From Lunatimonas lonarensis (GTDB lineage: Bacteria; Bacteroidota; Bacteroidia; Cytophagales; Cyclobacteriaceae), in the NCBI RefSeq assembly GCF_000390185.1, contig NZ_AQHR01000041.1, positions 1-64,000 of the forward strand: a DNA stretch of 64,000 nucleotides, in the 5' to 3' direction. The notes below the pieces were generated by a model. That model did not search any database. It saw nothing but the letters and a program-made list of their open reading frames with translations, and was not told where the DNA came from. A program made the position numbers and the translations under genes. Of the stretch, positions 59,863 through 64,000 are shown one piece after another (the first letter of the stretch is position 1; each line of letters starts with the position of its first letter).

Positions 59863-60459
59863 ATGATCAATGCTTTTGGAGTACGCATAAAAACCTTTCG
59901 CAAATCACGGAGATGGACACTCTCGAAGGTTTCCCAGCACCTAGGGGTAGATCAAGCGATCGTTAGTAAAGCCGAGCGGGGGCTTCGTAGTTTGACCAAA
60001 CAGCAGGTATTTCTACTTTCGGAGTTGTTTGAAGTATCCCCAGAGGTGTTGATGATACCTTGGCTGGCCGACAGGGTTGCCTTGGCGGTGGGAGAGGAGG
60101 CACAAATTGCCCCAGAGGCCTTTCAATTGGCCAAAGAGGTTGTCGCTTTTAGGAATTACGAACCTTTTAATTTACGAAGAAATTACCAAGATCTTATCGA
60201 CGTAATTGCTCGGTTTGGGCAGGTGCGAAAAGCGTGGATATATGGATCTTTCGCAAAAAAGCGTGTCCATGCCCAGAGTGACGTGAATTTAGTTCTGACC
60301 ACGTCTGGAGATTTTTCCTACTTTGATCTGGCCGAGATACAGAATAAGCTGGAGAAGCGGTTGGGACGGCCAACCGACATCGGGTGGATGGACAACCTAA
60401 AAAAGCCCGTCCTAGATACCGTTAAGGAAGAACTTGTCTTGATATATGAAAAAGTTTAA
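59863..60459 (+). CDS. XRE-MNT fusion: HTH plus minimal nucleotidyltransferase
   Basis: The 198-residue protein has an N-terminal XRE helix-turn-helix (TLSKVSQHLGVDQAIVSKAE) and a C-terminal nucleotidyltransferase domain of about 90 residues with WIYGSFAKKRVHAQSDVNLV. The normal motif is GSx10DxD; here it is GSx10DxN, so one metal-binding aspartate is missing. It overlaps the HEPN-like gene by 14 bases. In MntA-HepT toxin-antitoxin pairs MNT modifies the toxin. The fused HTH suggests that this protein autoregulates the pair. Confidence 0.8.
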   Translation: MINAFGVRIKTFRKSRRWTLSKVSQHLGVDQAIVSKAERGLRSLTKQQVFLLSELFEVSPEVLMIPWLADRVALAVGEEAQIAPEAFQLAKEVVAFRNYEPFNLRRNYQDLIDVIARFGQVRKAWIYGSFAKKRVHAQSDVNLVLTTSGDFSYFDLAEIQNKLEKRLGRPTDIGWMDNLKKPVLDTVKEELVLIYEKV

Positions 60460-60811
60460 CGACAGGGAAAGCCTGGCCGCTGTATCGGCGTTGCTGGTCG
60501 CTGTTCAGCGCTCCATACAGTATGTGCGAGAAAACAGTATGGAGGATTTTTTTCAAAACGAGATGCTACGGGAGGCCATTTTTTACCAATTGTTTGTGAT
60601 CTCTGAAAAAATTGGCTCCGTAGATCGCTTTTTTTTGGATCGCTACGACTATCCTTGGTACCAACTGACAAGTTTTCGAAAGCTGATGTTCAATGAAAAA
60701 TTTGATATCCGGTTGGAGGCTGTTTGGCAAATGATAGAAAAGGATTTCCCAAACCTGGAAAAGACCCTGCTTCTGATGAAATCCAAGGAATTTCCGAACC
60801 GTGTCTCCTGA
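60446..60811 (+). CDS. HEPN-like (HepT-type) partner protein with eroded active site
   Basis: The 121-residue all-helical protein follows the MNT gene with a 14-base overlap, the standard MNT-HEPN gene order. Its C-terminal part YQLTSFRKLMFNEKFDIRLE aligns with the HepT segment that normally reads R-N-x-x-x-H-x-Y; here the RNase histidine is Asn and the tyrosine that accepts the AMP is Lys. The domain length, helix pattern and EAVW ending fit HepT/DUF86. It should therefore be inactive as an RNase or act in another way. Confidence 0.65.
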   Translation: MKKFNDRESLAAVSALLVAVQRSIQYVRENSMEDFFQNEMLREAIFYQLFVISEKIGSVDRFFLDRYDYPWYQLTSFRKLMFNEKFDIRLEAVWQMIEKDFPNLEKTLLLMKSKEFPNRVS

Positions 60812-60815
60812 GTAG

Positions 60816-61658
60816 ATGAACGATACCTCGCCTTTTTTTTCGCCCATTTCCCCCGACGGATTGGCCAGCTATTTGGATCGGATAGGCTATGAAGGGGATG
60901 TGGCTACCTCGCTGAGCTGCCTGGAGGCGCTTCATTTACTCCACCCACAGGCCATACCCTTTGAAAACATCAATCCCTACTTGGGACTACCGGTACGATT
61001 GGACCAGGGAAGCCTGATGAAGAAGCTGATAACACAGGGCAGGGGAGGGTATTGTTTTGAACATAATCTCCTTTTTGGTGCCGTACTGCGGAAAATTGGC
61101 TTTAAGGTTCGGAGCCTGGCGGCAAGGGTGTTGTGGCAACTTCCAGCAGGGAAGATCATGCCAAGGGACCACATGGTGCTGATGGTGTCCCTGCATGCGG
61201 AAAGGTACTTGGTAGATGTAGGTTGGGGGGGCAATACGCTGACCAAACCGTTGCTCTTGGGCAATGACCAGATGCAGGCTACTCCCCACGAACCGTTTAA
61301 ACTCCAAAACTGTGACGGAATTTATACGCTATCCATTCAACTAAACGGAGAGTGGGAGCCCATGCACCAATTTGGGCTGGAAGAATACCTGCTGCCGGAC
61401 TATGAGGTGATCAGCTGGTACTTGAACCAACATCCGGATTCCCTGTTTGTAAACCATTTGATGGCGGCACGGACGACTAAATCCGAACGGCTGGCCCTCA
61501 AGGACGACCAATTTACCATTCACCCCACAAATGGGGTTACCGAAAAGAAACGTCTTGGCACTCCCGGAGAGGTTTTGGATGTTCTGCAGGATCGGTTTGG
61601 AATCCGAATACCCGAAAAGAAAGCCCTGATCGACAGACTCCGGCAGCGGGTATTCTGA
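60816..61658 (+). CDS. nat: Arylamine N-acetyltransferase
   Basis: The 280-residue protein has the complete catalytic triad of the NAT family: Cys80 in GRGGYCFEHN, His119 in PRDHMVLMV and Asp134 in YLVDVGWGG. IPFENINPYLGLPV near residue 47 is the usual family motif. It moves acetyl from acetyl-CoA to arylamines or hydrazines and normally acts in the cytosol. It starts four bases after the HEPN-like gene, so it may share that message, though no functional link is apparent. Confidence 0.93.
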   Translation: MNDTSPFFSPISPDGLASYLDRIGYEGDVATSLSCLEALHLLHPQAIPFENINPYLGLPVRLDQGSLMKKLITQGRGGYCFEHNLLFGAVLRKIGFKVRSLAARVLWQLPAGKIMPRDHMVLMVSLHAERYLVDVGWGGNTLTKPLLLGNDQMQATPHEPFKLQNCDGIYTLSIQLNGEWEPMHQFGLEEYLLPDYEVISWYLNQHPDSLFVNHLMAARTTKSERLALKDDQFTIHPTNGVTEKKRLGTPGEVLDVLQDRFGIRIPEKKALIDRLRQRVF

Positions 61659-61708
61659 GGAGTTAACGTTTCCATCAAAATGTACCGCCAAGCCTCGTGG
61701 ATCTTTGG

Positions 61709-62803
61709 TCAGTCAACCAACCAAAGATAGGCGCCGTATCCCTGCTGAGCCATTTCGGCCTTGGGGATGAACTTCATGGCCGCCGAATTCATGCAGTAGC
61801 GTAAACCTGTGGGGTGGGGGCCGTCGTTGAATACATGGCCTACGTGCGAATCCCCAAACTTGCTGCGAACTTCTACCCGAACCATGCCATAGCTTTTGTC
61901 CAAAACCTTTTCCAAAAATCGGGCGTCTATTGGTTTGGTGAAACTGGGCCATCCGGAGCCGGACTCGTATTTATCATTAGAACTGAACAGGGGTGCACCT
62001 GATACTATGCAGGTGTATATACCGGCCTCTTTGTTGCCATTGTAGGCATTGTCAAATGCCCGTTCCGTTGCTTCTTCCATGGTGACCTGGTACTGCAGCG
62101 TGGTTAACCTTGTCTTTAAGGTTTGTTTATCCGGTTTGGGGTACCGGATTGAAGAGGGTACCTCCCAGTGGGCTTCGATAAACCGGTCTCTTCCTGAACC
62201 TGTGCGGTACCGTTTGTAGTCCTGCGGATTTTTTTTGTAATAGTCCTGATGGTAGGCTTCTGCTTTGTAAAAATTGGTGTACTTAACGATTGGTGTGACG
62301 ATGGGTTTTGAAAAAATACCTGAGCGGGCCAGCCGTTCCTTGGAGGCTTCGGCTACCTGTTTCTGCTTGGTATCGTGATAGAATATGGCAGATTCGTATT
62401 GGCTGCCTCTGTCGTAAAAGGATCCCCCGGCATCTGTGGGGTCAAATTGTTGCCAAAAGATGTCGATGATTTCCGAATAGCTGATCACATCGGGGTCAAA
62501 GGTTACCTGAACGGCTTCCTTATGGGAGGTCCTGCCTCCTGACACATCCGAATAGGTGGGGTTTTTCTCCTTGCCACCGGCATAACCCGAAACGACGGAC
62601 AAGATTCCTTCAATGCCCTCAAAGGGTGCCTCAATACACCAAAAACAACCACCCGCAAACGTAGCCAACTCTTTTTTGCCTGCATAAGTAACAGGGACAT
62701 CCGTTGATTCCAGCTGTTTGTTTTCCACCGGTCCATTTGCCGAACAGGCCATTAAGGTAAAATAGAGGATCCCAACCGTCCACAACAAATTTAACTTTTG
62801 CAT
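61709..62803 (-). CDS. msrAB: MsrA-MsrB fusion lipoprotein
   Basis: I chose the ATG at 62803, which gives a lipoprotein signal (LLWTVGILYFTLMAC); the longer frame from 62968 lies across the PspC gene. The 364-residue protein has MsrA first (FAGGCFWCIEAPF with the catalytic Cys53, GYAGGKEKNPTY) and MsrB second (SGWPSFTKPID, FGDSHVGHVFNDGP, LRYCMNSAAMKFI). The zinc CxxC pairs of MsrB are absent, which is common in fused forms. It repairs both methionine sulfoxide isomers on envelope proteins and complements the cytosolic MsrB at 53341. Confidence 0.93.
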   Translation of the reverse strand: MQKLNLLWTVGILYFTLMACSANGPVENKQLESTDVPVTYAGKKELATFAGGCFWCIEAPFEGIEGILSVVSGYAGGKEKNPTYSDVSGGRTSHKEAVQVTFDPDVISYSEIIDIFWQQFDPTDAGGSFYDRGSQYESAIFYHDTKQKQVAEASKERLARSGIFSKPIVTPIVKYTNFYKAEAYHQDYYKKNPQDYKRYRTGSGRDRFIEAHWEVPSSIRYPKPDKQTLKTRLTTLQYQVTMEEATERAFDNAYNGNKEAGIYTCIVSGAPLFSSNDKYESGSGWPSFTKPIDARFLEKVLDKSYGMVRVEVRSKFGDSHVGHVFNDGPHPTGLRYCMNSAAMKFIPKAEMAQQGYGAYLWLVD

Positions 62804-62856
62804 ATCCAACGAAATTTTACGAATAAACCAATACCGTGTACGAGATGTTTTCGGAT

Positions 62857-63045
62857 TCATTCCTCGGGCATTAGAAACCAAAGTATTAGGTACACCAATA
62901 TGCCCGGAAAGGCAGCACTCAAGATGGAAATCAAGACGTAGACAATGCGAAGTTTGTCTGCCTCCCATCCCAGGTAGGCAGCCAGGCCGGAACAGACGCC
63001 GGCAATCATTTTGTTCGAGGGTATACGGGTTAGCTTCTTTTCCAT
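62857..63045 (-). CDS. PspC-domain membrane protein
   Basis: The 62-residue protein is a minimal PspC domain: LTRIPSNKMIAGVCSGLAAY, LGWEADKLRIVYVL and a membrane helix ending LVYLILWFLMPEE. PspC proteins take part in envelope-stress response. The following MsrAB gene starts 53 bases on in the same direction. Confidence 0.92.
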   Translation of the reverse strand: MEKKLTRIPSNKMIAGVCSGLAAYLGWEADKLRIVYVLISILSAAFPGILVYLILWFLMPEE

Positions 63046-63190
63046 AACAGCGTGTTTTTTATTTTCAGCGTGTCTAGTTTTTGGCTTTCGTCAAGGCAAA
63101 CGCCACTGCTGCATTTGTAGGTCTAAAGCAATAATACAATCTTTTCGGGAAATAAAATCCGCTGAACGGAGTATATTTGACAAAAAAATC

Positions 63191-63550
63191 ATGCAAGAAA
63201 CCTGGAAGTTTGGGAATGTGGACTTCGGGCAGGTTGGAGATCCACCCACGGTTGAGGGCTTTTCGCGGCTTTTAGGGGACCGTAGTCGTGAGATGGGCAT
63301 TTTCCTGTCCTATTATTATCGATCAGAGGGAGCAGTAGTGGAAAACGTCTCCTTAACATCGCTTCAGGTTCATTCTCCGGAGGTCGGCAAGTTGCTTGTT
63401 CGCTTTTCATTGGTCCATTTTAATGCCTGCCTCAACATCCATGAAGAGGGCCGTGAAACCATGGAGCTGGGCTACCGGGCTGTTCCCGATACGAATGAGT
63501 TGATCCTCACCGGCCCCTTTTGGCCGGAGAGGGATCCGGATGGGTGGTAG
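63191..63550 (+). CDS. Conserved-looking hypothetical protein
   Basis: I chose the ATG at 63191, which follows a plausible AT-rich leader; the frame runs open to 63011 but that part is antisense to the PspC start. The 119-residue product (ETWKFGNVDFGQVGDPPTVE, EMGIFLSYYYRSEGAV, VRFSLVHFNACLNIHEEGRE) has no signal peptide or membrane helix and looks like a small mixed alpha/beta soluble protein. I recognise no family. Confidence 0.55.
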   Translation: MQETWKFGNVDFGQVGDPPTVEGFSRLLGDRSREMGIFLSYYYRSEGAVVENVSLTSLQVHSPEVGKLLVRFSLVHFNACLNIHEEGRETMELGYRAVPDTNELILTGPFWPERDPDGW

Positions 63551-63709
63551 AACCGGCAGTGGCGATGGAGGCCGGATGGAATGGAAGAAAATGGGGAAGG
63601 TGTGATTATCCAACAGTGGGATAATCCCCAAGATCGGGGAGGTAGATGAATGACTACTCTCAAAAAAATTCCCTCTGATTCAGAAGTTGGTATCCTTCGG
63701 CTCAAGACC

Positions 63710-64000
63710 TTACGGTGTGCCGGGATCCTCCATGGGTAAACTGCGATCTCCCTGTCGCCGGTAGAAGGTGCGGTTCCCCTCAAGGTCCTGGACGAAATGG
63801 GGCTTTCGGTCACTTTCGGGGATATTCATGAACAGCAGGTATTTTTCGTCTTCCAGTTTTTCGTCTTCCCAATAATCGATTTCGTAGGTTTCGAATGAGT
63901 GAGGAATGGAAGGTATGCAGTGACGTGACAATGCCTCTCCCAGCATGTATTTTTCCTCCTCCGGGTCAATGCCTGCAATTTTTCGCCGATCTGTTACCCC
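63710..64000 (-). CDS. Schlafen AlbA-2-like domain protein, partial (C-terminal end)
   Basis: The minus-strand frame enters from the right edge and stops at 63710-63712. It reads GVTDRRKIAGIDPEEEKYML, then HCIPSIPHSFETYEIDYWED, YLLFMNIPESDRKPHFVQD and RTFYRRQGDRSLPME. The order of an ALSR-like helix, IPP-like turn, a strand with PESDRKPH and a YRRxGDRS end fits the Schlafen AlbA_2 DNA-binding-like domain of Bacteroidota ATP-binding proteins. Only about 97 residues are visible; no start is in the window. Confidence 0.5.
   Translation of the reverse strand, partial: GVTDRRKIAGIDPEEEKYMLGEALSRHCIPSIPHSFETYEIDYWEDEKLEDEKYLLFMNIPESDRKPHFVQDLEGNRTFYRRQGDRSLPMEDPGTP

Noticed and set aside
63604-63626. 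Inverted repeat GATTATCC/GGATAATC after the 119-residue gene
   Set aside because: An 8-bp stem without a T run on either side; too weak to call a terminator.
1-64000. CRISPR arrays, tRNA and rRNA genes
   Set aside because: I saw no regularly spaced short repeats and no tRNA cloverleaf or rRNA-like sequence; the repeated palindromes at 2-9 kb are irregularly spaced and lie in RHS pseudogenes.

Overview
The window looks like chromosomal DNA of a Bacteroidota bacterium of the order Cytophagales, most likely a Cyclobacteriaceae relative. Supporting signs are the many exported lipoproteins with loose Bacteroidota-type lipoboxes, a hybrid-two-component-like regulator with a Reg_prop beta-propeller and AraC domain, Gfo/Idh/MocA oxidoreductases with Tat-like leaders, DUF1080 and DUF6807 proteins, TAnnTTTG-type -7 promoter elements and a general lack of Shine-Dalgarno sequences. 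The genus is inference; no rRNA or tRNA gene is present.

Region 1 (1 to about 13560, all minus strand except one relic) is a polymorphic-toxin locus. One long RHS-core gene (10462-13464, frame open to 13605) ends in a tip with an HEVYGH motif and is followed by a TIMP-like exported protein. Downstream lie four displaced RHS 3' ends, each with its own C-terminal tip and its own exported candidate immunity gene, starting at or within 3 nt of the tip stop or overlapping it. The displaced RHS fragments carry a nonsense codon, frameshifts and at least eight short palindromic insertions. A plus-strand XRE regulator lacking its N-terminus sits inverted in the array.

Region 2 (13.97-27.8 kb, plus strand) is visibly more AT-rich than the DNA to its right and is devoted to potassium. 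It holds a TrkH/KtrB-type channel and TrkA-type gate, a sigma-54 NtrC-family response regulator overlapping an ApbE-like gene, a 30-residue membrane peptide, kdpF-A-B-C, a beta-barrel porin, a KdpD protein reduced to its sensor half, and a separate HAMP-PAS histidine kinase. A -24/-12 element lies just upstream of the small peptide and kdpF. The likely logic is KdpD sensor plus separate kinase, then NtrC-type regulator, then sigma-54 promoter, in place of the usual KdpD/KdpE.

Region 3 (27.9-41.1 kb) holds exported hydrolases: a Gfo/Idh/MocA oxidoreductase, an M14 peptidase, a DUF1330 protein, an alkaline-phosphatase-superfamily protein with a PA14 tail, a glycerophosphodiesterase, a LamG lipoprotein, a DUF6807 lipoprotein, an M16 peptidase, a sialidase, an SDR and a YtxH protein.

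Region 4 (41.5-52.0 kb, plus strand) appears to be a sugar-utilisation locus. It has an HTCS-like regulator that has lost its phosphorelay residues, an AraC regulator, a cytosolic GH88-type hydrolase, a TIM-barrel isomerase, a Gfo/Idh/MocA oxidoreductase, an SDR and an MFS transporter.

Region 5 (52.1-64.0 kb) is mixed housekeeping and stress: a 5'-nucleotidase, a coiled-coil membrane protein, MsrB, a class III aminotransferase, an rRNA-methyltransferase-like protein, a fasciclin lipoprotein, DUF1080 with Gfo/Idh/MocA, an HTH-MNT/HEPN pair with eroded catalytic motifs, an arylamine N-acetyltransferase, an MsrA-MsrB lipoprotein, PspC, and a partial Schlafen-AlbA-like gene running off the right edge.
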